Below are positions 33,830 to 45,589 of a stretch of 64,000 bases of DNA, one piece after another. The DNA comes from Cryptomeria japonica (lineage: Eukaryota > Streptophyta > Pinopsida > Cupressales > Cupressaceae): positions 434,028,730-434,092,729 of the forward strand of contig NC_081407.1 in NCBI RefSeq assembly GCF_030272615.1, in the 5' to 3' direction. A model generated the notes under the pieces. It ran no database searches. It was given only the letters and a program-made list of their open reading frames with translations, and was not told the DNA's origin. The translations under genes were made by a program, and so were the position numbers. Each line of letters opens with the position of its first letter. Within the stretch, counting starts at the first letter, position 1.

Positions 33830-36800
33830 CACTTTGTTGGGGTCAAAGGAAAACCAAGGCGGTCTGCCTCTACCTAAGAAATCCAAGATGAATCTTCAAT
33901 TGGACTGTCCTTCCACTTCACAAGATATTCCTTATACTCACTGCTACGGGTACTACGCCCAATCCTACTGTCCAAAATCTCTTCAATCTGATTTGGTTCC
34001 TTCCGAGGCAACTATTTCTCCAAGTCTGCAACACTATCCTTATTGAATTCTGGTTCATGGTACTCATGAAGATCCATAAATGTTGAATATAGGTGAAATA
34101 CTTAAACTATATGTTAGCTCCACTTCATATGCATTTCCAGAACTAAAAATCCTCAAAATCTTACAGGGTCCAAACTTCTTCATTTGCAACTTATTATAAG
34201 TTCCAACATGGAATCTCTCTTTTCTCTCAGATATACCATTACTTCATCGCCAACTTCAAATTCTTTATGTCTCCTTTTCTCATCTGCCTTCTCCTTATAT
34301 TTGTTGTTCATGTCTTCCAAATGTTGTTTAACCTGAATATGCAATGCTACCATGTGATCTGCAAAATCTTCTACTTCTGAACTCTTCTGGTCTTTAGTGC
34401 TAATGTCTCTCAATTCTGCTATACCTCTAGGGTGCACTCCAGTAACAATCTCAAAAGGTGTTTTTCCAGTACTTCTATTCACTGAATTGCTGTAGGCAAA
34501 CTCTGCTTGTGCAAGGATTAAATCCCAACTTCCAATTTTATTTCCCACTAAACATATCAACAAATTTCCCAAACTCTGGTTAACAACCTCTATCTGTCCA
34601 TTAGTCTGTGGATGAAAAGTAGAACTGAACTTCAAATCTATCTTCATCTTCTTCCAAAGTGTTCTCCAAAAATAGCCAACAAACTTAGTGTCTCTGTCTA
34701 AAACTATGCTCTTAGTTAATCCATTTAATATCACCACTTCCTTGAAAAATAGGTTTGCTACATGTAATGCATCTGATGTCTTCTTACAAGGTATGAAATG
34801 AGCCATCTTCAAAAATCTATCCATTACCACAAATATAGAATCATCCCCTCTTGGTATCTTAGGCAATCCAAGTACAAAGTCCACACTTATATCCTCCCAA
34901 GGTCTTACCGATATTGTCAAAGGTTTATACAATCCCACATTCTGACTACTACCTTTTGCAAATTGACAAACTCCACAAATCTGAACATATCTCTTAACAT
35001 CCTTATGAATTTGGGGCCAAAAGTACTGCTCACTCACCAATGCAATTGTTTTGTCAATGCTAAAATGTCCAACTAGTCCTCCGCTATGTTTCTCCTTTAT
35101 TAGGTTCTCTCTCATGGAACTCTTAGGTATTCCCAATTGAACTCCCCTGAATAACATTCCATCCTGAATGAAGTAATCCAACCATTTGCTTCTATCTACC
35201 ATAATCGGTTCTCTACATGCTTTCCAAGGTTTTGCAAAATCTTGGTCTTCATCATACAAGGTCTTCAAATCTTCAAAACCTAATACTGTCACTCTCATCT
35301 CAGTCGAAAAATTCCTTCTCCTACTCAATGCATTAGCAACTTTGTTATATTTTCCACTTCTATGCTTCAACACAAAGGTGTAACTTTGCAAGAATTCTAC
35401 CCATCTCATATATCTCTGATTCAACTTACTCTGATTGTTCAAATACTACAAAGCTTGATAATTTGTATACAACACAAACTCCTTAGGCAATAAGTAATGT
35501 CTCCATTTCATCAAGGATTGAACTATGGCATAAAACTCATGATCATACACTGAATATCTCCTCTGGGCATCATTCAATTTCTCACTAAAATAGGCTACTG
35601 CTCTCCCTTCTTGACTCAAGATTGCTCCTATTTCTATTCCACTTGCATCACAATCCACTTGAAATACTTTATTGAAATCTGGTAAAGCTAACACATGTTT
35701 CTCAGTCACTTTCTGCTTCAACAGTTCAAAACTTTTGTTTTCTCCAGTGGTCCACTTGAATTCCTTTCGATCTCCTCTCATGGTCTCAGTCATAGGGTTA
35801 CAAACTAAATTGAATTTTCTGATAAACTTCCTGTAAAAACTAGCCAACCCAGGAAATGATCTTACCTCTCCAATGCTTTCTGGTGTAGGCCACTCAACAA
35901 TGGCTTTCACTTTCTCAGGGTCCATCTTCAAACTATCCTTAGATATCACAAATCCTAAATAGACTAACTCATCCTTCATGAAAGTACACTTCTTGATATT
36001 GATCAACAACTTTTCCTCTCTCAACCTCTGCAAAACTTGTCTTAACTACAACAAATGCTCTTCTTTTGTCTTACTAAAAATCTGAATGTCATCCAAATAC
36101 ACAATAACAAACTTACCCAATAATTTCTTCAATGCCTCATTCATTAGCCTCATGAAAGTACTCAGTGCATTAGTAAATCCAAAAGGCATCACCGAGCATT
36201 CAAATAGTCCTTCATTTGTCTTAAATGTTGTCTTCCACTCATCACCTTCTCTGATCTTGACCTGATGATATCCACTCTTCAAATCTATCTTTGTAAATTA
36301 TTTTTCTCCACTCAAACAGTCCATTATGTCATCCATCCTAAGCAAAGGAAATCGGTATTTCACTGTGATCTTGTTTATTTATCTTGAATTGGTACACATC
36401 CTCCATTCTCCATTCTTCTTAGGTTCTAATACTGCTAGTACTGCACAAGGGCTCAGACTCTCCCTGATCAAACCTTTCTTCAACAACTCTTGCACTTGTC
36501 TATTCAGTTCTTCATTCTTTGTCGGTGTCAACCGATGTGCAGCTTTGTTAGGCAAAATAGCTTTGGGAACCAAGTCCATGCAATGACTATTACTCCTAAT
36601 AGGTGGCAATCCATTGGGTACATTATCTGAAATGATATCCTCATATTCTGTCAGCAAATATCTTATCTCTTCTGGGTGTTCTCCTTCCAATTCCAGTCTC
36701 TCAATCTTCTTAGGAATTAAGGCAAAATACACATTCTCATGTCTCAGTCCATCCATTAATTTCCTTCCATCTATTAAACAGATTCTGACATTTGTACAAA

Positions 36801-37190
36801 CTACATTCTTCAAAGGTTCCTCCAAAGGTAACAAGGTTTTCTTCATCCCATTGGCCACAATAGTGTATGTATTCTTCCTTCCATCATGTATTGCATGTTT
36901 ATCAAACTGCCAAGGTCTACCCAACAAAAGATGACAAATATCCATAGGCATAATATCACACAAAACTTCATCATGATAATTTCCAATTTTCAATTTCACC
37001 AAACATTGTTCACTTACTAACAACTTATGTTCATCCTGAATCCATGCTATGTAGTAAGGCTTAGGGTGTTTCAATCTCTCCAATTTCAACTTATTCACCA
37101 TCTCTTATGAAACAAGATTATCTAAACTACCACTATCAATAACAACTTTACAACACTTATCGGATACCTTACATCTGGTCTTGAACAAAC
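33830..37190 (-). pseudogene. Chromovirus pol: protease, RT, RNase H, integrase, chromodomain
   Basis: Protease shows VVIDSGSLDNLVS (~37140). RT runs from WRMCTN (36390) through GYHQVKI and VMPFGFTNA to [12 protein letters not shown] (~36090), with the catalytic Y-L-D-D. RNase H has FQVDCDASG and YSVYDHEFYAIV (35660-35530). Integrase has the H-H-C-C zinc finger (GHFSIDK ... CGVCQF, ~35070-34965) and the triad in SVDFVLG, VLDRDTKF and NGQIEVVN (34890-34600). A frameshift near 34205 precedes the KKFGPCKI module. A C-terminal chromodomain, YLVKWKDSPIEDSSWIS, lies near 33880-33985 and would steer integration to marked chromatin. In-frame stops are at 37113, 36379, 36046, 35446 and in the 3' part. 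Confidence 0.9.
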
Positions 37191-37269
37191 TCTTCCTCTA
37201 CAAGGGCTCTCCATCTCCTCCGGTATGACACAAAGATCTCCTCATCATCAACAATTATCCATCTTCCAG

Positions 37270-38341
37270 TTAATTGTCTGATCTAGTGGGGTTATCTTCC
37301 ACCACTGCTGCTCTTCTAGTAGCCTCTATATTCTTACACTCAAAGTCATGATGTCTTTCTCCTCTACACTTAAAGAAAGTTCCTCTAACTGTCATCCTAT
37401 CCCATCTTCCAAAGTTCTCATTTTGGTAATCATCTGGTTCTCTCCTTCGGTATAAATTTATATCATCCTTCCGATATGAATTACCTTCTTTACTCACTTC
37501 CTTGTCCTTGTTCCGATCTGTACTGGTTCCTCTTCCTCTAGTATATCCTCTTCCTCCTTGAAATCTTCTTCCGGTAAACCTTCCACCTCTACCTCTCTAT
37601 CTCTTCTCATGTCTTTTGTTCAATTTTTCTTTAGCCTTCAGAGCATACTGGTAAGCCTCTTCAACACTCTCCAATTTGATCACAATGAGTTTATATTGTA
37701 TATACATATGCAACCCATTCAAATATCTTGCAATTTGTTCAACTTCATCATCAACACATCTGGATCTGATGTTACTCCTTCACACTAGATTCTTTCTGTC
37801 TCAGATTCTGCAACTTCCGAAACAAATCAACTTGATAATTTGTTGGCACAAACTTTGATTTCAACTTAGCAATCATCCTATCCCATGTCTTAATATTCTC
37901 TTTACCTCTTCTCTGTCTATCAACTTGCAAATGCTCCCACCAAAGAGACACATGGCCTTTCAACTGGGTACATGCATATTTCACCTTCCTCTCTTCTGTA
38001 GTGTTTTCGAAATCAAAATATTTCTCCATCTCTGAGATCCAATCCATCAATTCATCTGAATCTAACTTCCCATCATATTCTGGTGGGGTAAAATGAGGTT
38101 TAGTATTTGCCCTACTCAAAACCCTTGAAAACCTTTCTTCATTTGGATCAACCGTTGGTAGGTTTACTTGTTCTACTAGGGCTTCTTCTCCTTCATCTTC
38201 ACTCACATCTTCAATATGTTAGCCTCTTCTCTGGGATGTCTCGAAGGCTTTTAACCGAGCTTCTATTCCTCACAGAATCTCCATCACTACAGGGTTTGCA
38301 TTCCCACGCACTCCACCATTCCTAGTTCCTCTTCGCGCCAT
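37270..38341 (-). pseudogene. Chromovirus gag
   Basis: The start codon is at 38341 (MARRGTRNGGVRGN), 95 bases after the PBS. The capsid-like core is clear at 38100-37790: FTPPEYDGKLDSDELMDWI, AACTQLKGH-like and LWWEHLQ, then RFVPTNYQ-type sequence. After a frame break, the 37497-37270 frame holds RREPDDYQNENFGRW and one zinc knuckle, CRGERHHDFEC, whose first Cys appears lost. Stops near 38272 and 38220 and at 37772 kill the frame. Gag forms the particle and packages element RNA. Confidence 0.82.
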
Positions 38342-38435
38342 CAATTCACACTAGTCCTCTGCAATTGAAAGTTGGATCCCCAATCCACCACCCTACAACA
38401 AAAATTTAGGACACGCAACCTTCGAAATGAAACTT

Positions 38436-38448
38436 CGCTCTGATACCA
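38436..38448 (-). other. Primer-binding site of the chromovirus
   Basis: The minus strand reads TGGTATCAGAGCG two bases from the 5' LTR end. It matches the 3' end of initiator tRNA-Met. Confidence 0.9.
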
Positions 38449-38450
38449 CT

Positions 38451-39239
38451 TGAAGCAGTCACCGGTAAGGAGGGACCTCAAAGAGATCAATCCAAACCGG
38501 TCAACAAGAGTAAACACAATGGAAACACACATATATGATGGAGGCAATGAAAAATAGGTTATTTTATTGCATGAAATTTGATTACATCAAACTGGTAACA
38601 ACCGGGTTACAACATACCAACACACAAGCTTGGTAGAATAGGTTTCACCAGGACCTGGAATCGAAAGATCTATCTTCTATGTACAGTCTAGCTATCTAAT
38701 CCTCTGATTTTCAATTCCTTCGATTTGAAAAGTATAATTACATATATATATATACCGATCCAAAGGATCTAGTCGGCCCAAAAGGGATCAAAACTTGAAG
38801 AACAAGATCTAATATGAAAATAACCAAGGTCGGCCTCCGCTAAGAGATTCCTCTGGAAAATCCAAAGGATGAAACATAGAAGGTCAGCCACATGCCAAGG
38901 AACAACGATATCAACGTCCAAGGCTCTGCAAGCTTCGAAATGGGTTTTGATAGATCACCAGAATAGGTCTTAGGCAACTGGTAACAAAGGAATAACCGGT
39001 AACAAGAAACTATCATGGAAACCAATAGCGATATCTTGCCAGAAAGTGATCCAAATATGATGTGGTCTGAGAAAGAAAGATGATCAAGTCTTCAAGTAGA
39101 ATCCAAATCCACAGGATCTGGTGAGCCAAAACCGGGACACACAGAAAGGAAATCTGAAAACATAAAACAAAACAGAAAGGAAAATGTTTTTTTTTTGGTT
39201 GATGCAAGATTGCTGTGAACCAGGGATGCTCCTGCATCA
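38451..39239 (-). repeat. 5' LTR of the chromovirus
   Basis: 789 bp. A TATATATATA box on the minus strand lies near 38738-38752. It differs from 33024-33797 by many substitutions and small indels, including a T-run near 39187. Confidence 0.92.
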
Positions 39240-39244
39240 CATGG
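39240..39244. repeat. 5-bp target-site duplication (CATGG), right
   Basis: Exact copy of 33019-33023. Confidence 0.88.
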
Positions 39245-39828
39245 ATATGATGAGAAATATATGATAAATAATATAGATAGGATAGTGAAGATCAAAAGAA
39301 GGAAAAATGCATTTGGATAGGATGAGGGATATATGATGTGATGGATGACTTAGAGGGGTATGAAACTTTTGAAGGAGCGAGTTTGGACGCTAGTCTAGGT
39401 TGTACCTTGACATGTGTTGCTTGGACATGGATGGTTGGATCTTGAGATGGATTAGGATCAAGTTAGCCTGCAATAATGAGTCTCACTATTTGGCCAAATT
39501 AGGATAGTGAAGTCGACATTTTACACCAAATCTTCACTTTTGACCACCTATAGCAGCTAAATCATGAAAAGTTCAAAGATGACAAAAACTAGTTATTTGT
39601 GACATTTTTTTCCAAATTCCTAAATATATTAAAAAAAAGATAAAAAATCAATGAATCTTTTTACATAACCTTCAATAACTTATTATTTTATCATAAACAA
39701 AATTTTGAAAAAGTGATGTTTATGTCAACATGCATATCTTTTTTATAGAAAGGATAAAATTCTAAGTTTTAAAATACATATTTGTCACATCAATATCTAG
39801 AGGGTGGATATTTTTCATTATTTATTTT
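39245..39828. other. Spacer between chromovirus and copia element
   Basis: AT-rich sequence continuing the same host as 32216-33018. No ORF and no recognised element. Confidence 0.4.
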
Positions 39829-41059
39829 TGTTAGACAGTTCAAATAACCGGAAGACAACTGAGAGGGGGGGAGGGGGGGGGGGGGGTTGAATCAATTTTC
39901 ACAGATTATTGGAACATTCAACAATTAAACTTCAATACCGGAACCCAAAAAATTAAACCAAAATAGCAGTTAATCAATTAAGCATAAACAATAATCACAT
40001 AATAAAAGCCATCCACACAACACCAAGACTTGTACGTGGAAAACCCAGTAAAGGAAAAAACCACGGTGGGAAGCCTACCCACAGTCAAATAATACTTTTG
40101 TAGTAAGTATGTGAATTACAATTGAGGGGCCTGCACTTGTAGGAAGGCCAACAACCTAGAGCACACTTCTCATCACAAAAGGAGCCTCACTGACTACATA
40201 GAAATCCAGACTACAATCCAGAGAAGTGTTGAACTACGAAAGATAACATCTCCTATGCCTGAGTATAGTTCTGGTTAAGCTCAATACCGAAGGACTAAAT
40301 CCTCTTACATAAAGCCAATTCGATCTCCAATGATCAACCAACTCCTTTGCCTAAATGATATTACATTATTCACACATTACATTCCTTGACCATGACCTCT
40401 TACATTAACCATGATGATCTACAATGAGATCTTACATCTATATATACAAACCCTCGACCATAAACAATTAGTTCGGCCACTAGACAATGAACCAATTACA
40501 TAATTATAAATCATGTTGGCCTTAAGCCAAGCAAGTAATATCAACACATAAGACATCCCATAAATACAACAATAGGTCCTATCCACATGTTACATTAAAG
40601 TCGGTCCATAACCTAGATCAACCGGGACCAAGTATAGGTCCACACACTTCAACAATTATCTCCAACCACCAAGTCTCGAACATGATCACCAACAACATCC
40701 TGAAACTCCATTAGAAGCTGCACCAACTCCAATAATGCAATTCATCAAATATCTCCATCAAAAGATCTGTTGGTGAAACCCTCACCGGAACCAGAAACCA
40801 ATCTTCTAAGCAAGCAAGATAGTATTTGATCACTAGACCAAAACCAACTGACCAAATATGAATATAAGTATCATGAAAAAGCCAATTCCATCACCAAATT
40901 ATACCGAAGCCTACCGGATCATGCTAGATCCAAGTTAACCAGGAACTACTCAACCTACCGGGACCAGAAGGGTGCCGGTAAAGCATCCAAACATCTAGTG
41001 TTGGCATCAATGACAAAACATCAATGCAACACATAATCAATTCCACCAAATGGCCAACA
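39829..41059 (-). repeat. 3' LTR of the copia element
   Basis: 1,231 bp, TGTTAGACAG to GGCCAACA in + orientation. The minus strand has TATATATAGA (40437-40446) as TATA box and a long C-run near its 3' end (39872-39892). The end resembles the LTR of the 10822 element. Confidence 0.85.
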
Positions 41060-41074
41060 ATATCCCCCTTTGGC
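41060..41074 (-). other. Polypurine tract of the copia element
   Basis: The minus strand reads GCCAAAGGGGGATAT directly before the LTR start, which sets the LTR boundary and the minus orientation. Confidence 0.82.
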
Positions 41075-41426
41075 ATTAATGGCAACACTAGATGTGAAAA
41101 ACATCTAAGTACCAAGAAATGCCAACTAGTCTCCCCCTATGGAAGACAACCAGCAATCACCTGCATATAGCTTTGAATAACTCTCCCTTTTACTTTTCAT
41201 ATCTCTCTCCCTTTTACTTTTACTTTTTCTTTCTTTGTCTTTTTCACATTAATATCTCCCCCCCTTTGACATTAATGCTAGAAATCTGACATAAATATTA
41301 AAGCAAAAACATAAGCCTCTGAATCTCAAAGCTAACTACTCCCCCTGAGCAATAGAATTCCACATCAGTGCCGAAATGAATAGTATCTCAGATAGTGCAT
41401 GACAGACTGATGCCAAACCACATCAA
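41075..41426 (-). other. 3' untranslated region of the copia element
   Basis: Pyrimidine-rich in + orientation, including two more GGGGGAGAT-like purine tracts on the minus strand (near 41130 and 41260). No ORF. Confidence 0.5.
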
Positions 41427-42650
41427 TCAAGTCTCTACCGGAGGGGCATAAAATCCGCATATGTTTCTCAAGTACTCAAATGATTCCTTTGATAAAGGTT
41501 TAGTGAAAATATCTACAATCTGCTCTTTAGGGTTCACATAAACTAGTCTAACTTGATTTGCTTCCACCTTGTCCTTCAAAAAGTTATACTTGATAGATAT
41601 GTGCTTTGTCTTAGAATGAAATACCAGATTCTTTGATATATCAATAGCAACAGAGTTATCACAGTGAATAACTACCGATGCATCACAATCCACCTTTATA
41701 TCCTTCAACATTTGTTTCATCCATAAAACTTGTGTACAGTTAGTAGCAACAACAACATACTTAGCTTCAACAAAAGATAGAGAAGTACATGACTGTTTCT
41801 TGTTGATCCATGAAACCAACTTTTTTCCAAGAAAGAAAGCTCCATCGGAAGTATTTTTCCATTCATCAACATCTCCAGCCCAATCAACATCTGTATATGC
41901 ACATAAAGTAAAGTTATCATCCTTAGGGTATCATAAACCATATTCTGGTGTACCTTGCAAGTATCTAGAAAACCTTTTCACTACCATTTCATTATTATCT
42001 CTAGAATCACTTTGAAATCTTGAAACAATACAAACAACATTCATAATGTCAGGCCTAGTCCGAGTCAAATAAAGCATACCTCCAATCATAGATTTGCATC
42101 TTGTAGGATTTACCAGTGTAGAAACATCTTTTCTTGTCAATTTCTCACTTGTAACCATAGGAGTACTTACCGGTTTAGAATCTCCCATACCAAATTTCTT
42201 CAATAATTCCTTAGCATATTTAGTTTGACAGATGAAAATGCCTTTGTTAGTCTGAGTAATCTGCAAACCTAAGAAAAATTTCATCTCACCAATCATAGAC
42301 ATCTCAAATTATTTCTCCATATTCTTAGAAAATTCTATGCATAACTTATCTTCACCTCCATAAATAATGTCGTCAATAAATACTTCAACAATCAATATAT
42401 CATCATCAGTGATTTTATAATATAAATTGTTGTCAACACTGCCTTCATTAAAACCAAGCTTCAAAAGATATTTATCCAACCTTGCATACCAAGCTCTAGG
42501 TGCTTGTTTCAACCCATATAAAGCTTTCCTTAACCTGCAAACCATATCTGTATCATCTGATAGTGAAAATCCATCAGGTTTCTCAATATAAACTTCCTCA
42601 TCAAGATCCCCATTCAAAAATGCACATTTAACATCCATCTGATAAACCTT
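41427..42650 (-). pseudogene. Copia reverse transcriptase and RNase H
   Basis: The minus strand gives MDVKCAFLNGDLDEEVYIE (motif A with Asp), ALYGLKQAPRAWY, and VFIDDIIYGG (the catalytic F-I-D-D, a variant of Y-V-D-D), then MKFFLGLQI and TRPDIMNVVCIVSRF. RNase H follows with AYTDVDWAGD, SLSFVEAKYV and VIHCDNSVAI, holding the D-E-D residues, and ends near KEQIVDIFTKPLS. Stops interrupt at 42309 and 41931 in the same frame. The tail (41427) carries no extra domain. Confidence 0.88.
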
Positions 42651-44474
42651 GTAGTTTTAATAAGCAAGATAGGCAAGAAATAATCTTCCAACTTCAATCC
42701 TAGCTATAGGTGAAAAGTCTCTTGATAATCAATTCCTTCCTTCTGAGAATATCCTTTACAAATCAATCTAGCCTTATTCCTTATAACTTGACCATCCTCA
42801 TTCAATTTATTCTTAAAAACCCATTTAGTTCCAATAACATTTTTATTTTTAGGTCAGGGAACCAAAGTCCATGTGTTATTTTTCTCAATCTCATCTAATT
42901 CTTCTTTCATAGCTTTTAACCAATGTTCATCTTTACATGCTTCAATTACTGATATCGGTTCAACTTGTGAATTTAAACATACCTTATTAGTTTCCAGTCT
43001 TCTTCTTGTCATCACTCCATTGCTCTTATCCCCAATGACTTGATCTTCAGAATGATTCAATCTCACATACCTAGGAGTCTTTTTGTATTTTGTTCCTCTT
43101 CCCCATTCTTCAATTACTGTAGAGTTCTCTGATATTGCCAGAGTAATTGGTTAAACTCTCTATTTTTATAAAGGTGCTACCAATTCATATATAATCATTT
43201 CCACTGCCGGTTCCTTCTCATAAACTCCGATGTGACTTCTGTTCAGTTCATCTACTTTGACATTAGCACTCTCCACAATTCTCTGCAATCTCTTGTTATA
43301 ACATCTATATGCTTTTCTTTCATTAGAATAACCAAGAAATATGCCTTCATCACATCTAGGATAAAATTTCCCAATAGTATCATCTCTCCTAATATAACAT
43401 TTACTACAAAAAATTATGAAATACTTAACTGTAGGTGTATTTCCAAACCATAATTCATAACATGTCTTAACGGTTTCCCCTTTGATAAGTACTTTGTTGA
43501 ATGTATAAACTGTTGTAATCACTGCTTCTCTCCAGTAGATATGAGGTAGATTAACTTCCATAATCATTGTTCTAGCAGCATCTAAGATAGTTTTGTTCTT
43601 CCTTTCCACAACTCCATTCTATTGAGGTGTCCGGGGAGCAGAAAATTGTCTTCTTATACCATGCTTGTCACAAAAGTTATTAAACTCATCGGATGTGATT
43701 TATCCACCATGATCTGATCTCAAATATTTAATCTTCAATCTTGTCTTAGTTTCCACTTTAGCCTTAAAGATTCTAAACTTTTCAAATGCTTTAGATTTTT
43801 CTCTCAAAAAAGTAACCCACATCATTCTAGAATAATCACCAATGATTAGCATGAAATATTTATCACCATGAAAACTTTTAACTCTAGCAGGGCCACATAA
43901 ATTGGTATGAATAAGATCAAGAACATCATTTGATTTATCTTGTATACTCCTAAAAGAGATTCTGACCCATTTACCCATTTGACATTATTTGCATACCGAA
44001 TTATAGGGCTTCATAATCTTAGGTATATCCCTAACTGCCTTAGTTGAACTGATCTTCACAATGCAATCAAAATTCACATGAAATGGCCTTTTATGCCATA
44101 GCCAACTCTTGTCAATATATATAATCAAACATGTCTTCTCACCGGAGTTCAAATGAAATATATTACCTTTTGTTTGTGTATTGGTTGCAATTTCCAAGCT
44201 AGATATGTTAATGATTTTGCATTTTCCATCCTTGAACTGTAATTGAAATCCCTACCAATTGTCCTACACTCAAAATATTATGCTTCAAACCTTCAACATA
44301 ATAAACATTGTCAGTATTGTTCTTACCATCCAATGATATAGTTCCTTTTCCTTTGATCATACATGCCTTGTCATCTCCAAATCTAACTAGTCCACCATCA
44401 AATTCTTGCAAAGACAAAAACTTCCCTTTATCTCCAGTCATATGATGTGAACAACCACTGTCAATTACCCATTC
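42651..44474 (-). pseudogene. Copia protease, GAG-pre-integrase and integrase
   Basis: Protease: WVIDSGCSHHMTGD at ~44465-44425. GAG-pre-integrase: NILSVGQLVG and an LWHKRPFHVNF segment (~44090). Integrase: LIHTNLCGPA (~43890), in which the first catalytic Asp of the usual I-H-T-D is Asn; then YLRSDHGG (~43710) with the second Asp; then NGVVERKNKTILDAA (~43610-43570) with the Glu. RT N-terminal sequence, EACKDEHWLKAMKEELD, lies at ~42940. Frames change near 44200, 43985 and 42750. The Asn change looks like a C-to-T type transition on the opposite strand. Confidence 0.85.
44470..44474. repeat. Presumed left target-site duplication (CATTC)
   Basis: These 5 bases abut the TG end of the 3' LTR at 44475. 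The partner would lie just past the window end, so this is a prediction. Confidence 0.4.
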
Positions 44475-44739
44475 TGTTGGTTGAAAATTTTGTACACTTG
44501 GGGAAATATACAAAATTGTGGTTTCAACTACAGCACACGAGTAAAAACTCTCCTAATTAAGGGAAGGCTCCCCCTATCTAACTACAACTTGGAAAATAAA
44601 ATTGGATGGAATAGCAATCTTTCTTTTTTTTTTTAAGAAAGACAATATCCTTTTTCTCTTCACAGAAAAGGATAGCGATTGAATAACAACAGTAACCACT
44701 TTCAAGTAAAATGAGAGAAAGGAAGTGAAGTTTCCTGAA

Positions 44740-45203
44740 AGCTCAAAGACTCCGGTCACTTCCTTCGGGACGGGACAGCAATATCAAGCTCAAAGACTTG
44801 ACTATTGGAAGTCCTATCTACCCTTTGCTATACTAAATTTTACAACGAATAAAAGATAACAGCTCAAAGACTGAAATAATCTATTCTTTTAACACAAAGA
44901 CAAGAACTAATACAAGCTCAAAGACTTGCTGTTATTTCTTATCAAACAGTAATTTTCCTCAAGAATAGACGCAAGCTCAAAGACTTGCTGCTCCTTCAAG
45001 AGAGTTTCCTATTTTAATTAATCTTCTCTACTTGCAGCTCAAAGACTTCAAATCAGATTGGACTAAGCTCCTTTAGAAACACTTGGCATAGAAGAAATAA
45101 AAGATTCAAACTCAAACATGTAGCTCAAAGACTCAAAACTTGAGTAGTCCTTCTTTATTATTTCTTCAAAAACTTTCAATCCACATACATAAGCTCAAAG
45201 ACT
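44740..45203 (-). repeat. Eight AGCTCAAAGACT motifs in R-U5 of the 3' LTR
   Basis: AGCTCAAAGACT occurs at 44740, 44787, 44861, 44915, 44974, 45036, 45122 and 45192, 47-86 bp apart in unrelated sequence. Several are flanked so that AAG..CTT or GCAAG..CTTGC can pair into small stems. Confidence 0.88.
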
Positions 45204-45272
45204 TCTTGCTGTAAATTTGGCAGAGTTTTTGCTTGCTTTCCCAAAAGATATATTTACAATGGACCTCTCAAG

Positions 45273-45281
45273 TATTTATAG
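45273..45281 (-). promoter_or_regulatory. TATA box of the 3' LTR
   Basis: The minus strand reads CTATAAATA in a locally distinctive context. It lies downstream of the LTR ORF and about 800 bp before the LTR end, so the ORF falls in U3. The same site is at 58273-58281. Confidence 0.6.
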
Positions 45282-45589
45282 AAGAGGAGCCTTGAGAAAA
45301 AGGTGGGAGGATCCTAACTAACTTGAGAGATTCTCTCAATCACCAAGACTCCTTCAATAAATAACTGAGACTTCATTAATTAACTAAGAGTCACTCTAAC
45401 TAACCAAGACTTATTCCAACTACAGTCCTAATCGGACATAACTTGTAGTTGCCTTACATGTAATTACAAAAGTACAAGTAATGTGTAACTTGTATTTTAC
45501 AAAAATTACTTTTACATGTAACTTGTCAAAACGAAATTACAACTAAAGATTATGAAAGAGAGAAAATTCAACTAAGTGTTGAAAAACAC

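Larger units (their letters stand above)
33024..39239 (-). mobile_element. Chromodomain Ty3/gypsy retrotransposon (chromovirus), full length, decayed
   Basis: Two LTRs (33024-33797 and 38451-39239), a CATGG duplication, a PBS and the order gag-protease-RT-RNase H-integrase-chromodomain define a complete chromovirus of 6,216 bp on the minus strand. The pol frame has only a handful of stops and one late frameshift, so decay is modest, but the LTRs differ at many positions. The clade within the chromoviruses is not assigned. Confidence 0.92.
39829..44474 (-). mobile_element. Ty1/copia retrotransposon, 3' part; 5' part displaced beyond window
   Basis: Read on the minus strand: protease, GAG-pre-integrase, integrase, RT, RNase H, polypurine tract and 3' LTR. 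The sequence is cut at 44474 by the LTR of the Tat-like element, with the break just before the protease motif. Gag and the 5' LTR should lie beyond the end of that element, outside the window. The copy has a few stops and at least two frameshifts. Confidence 0.88.
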
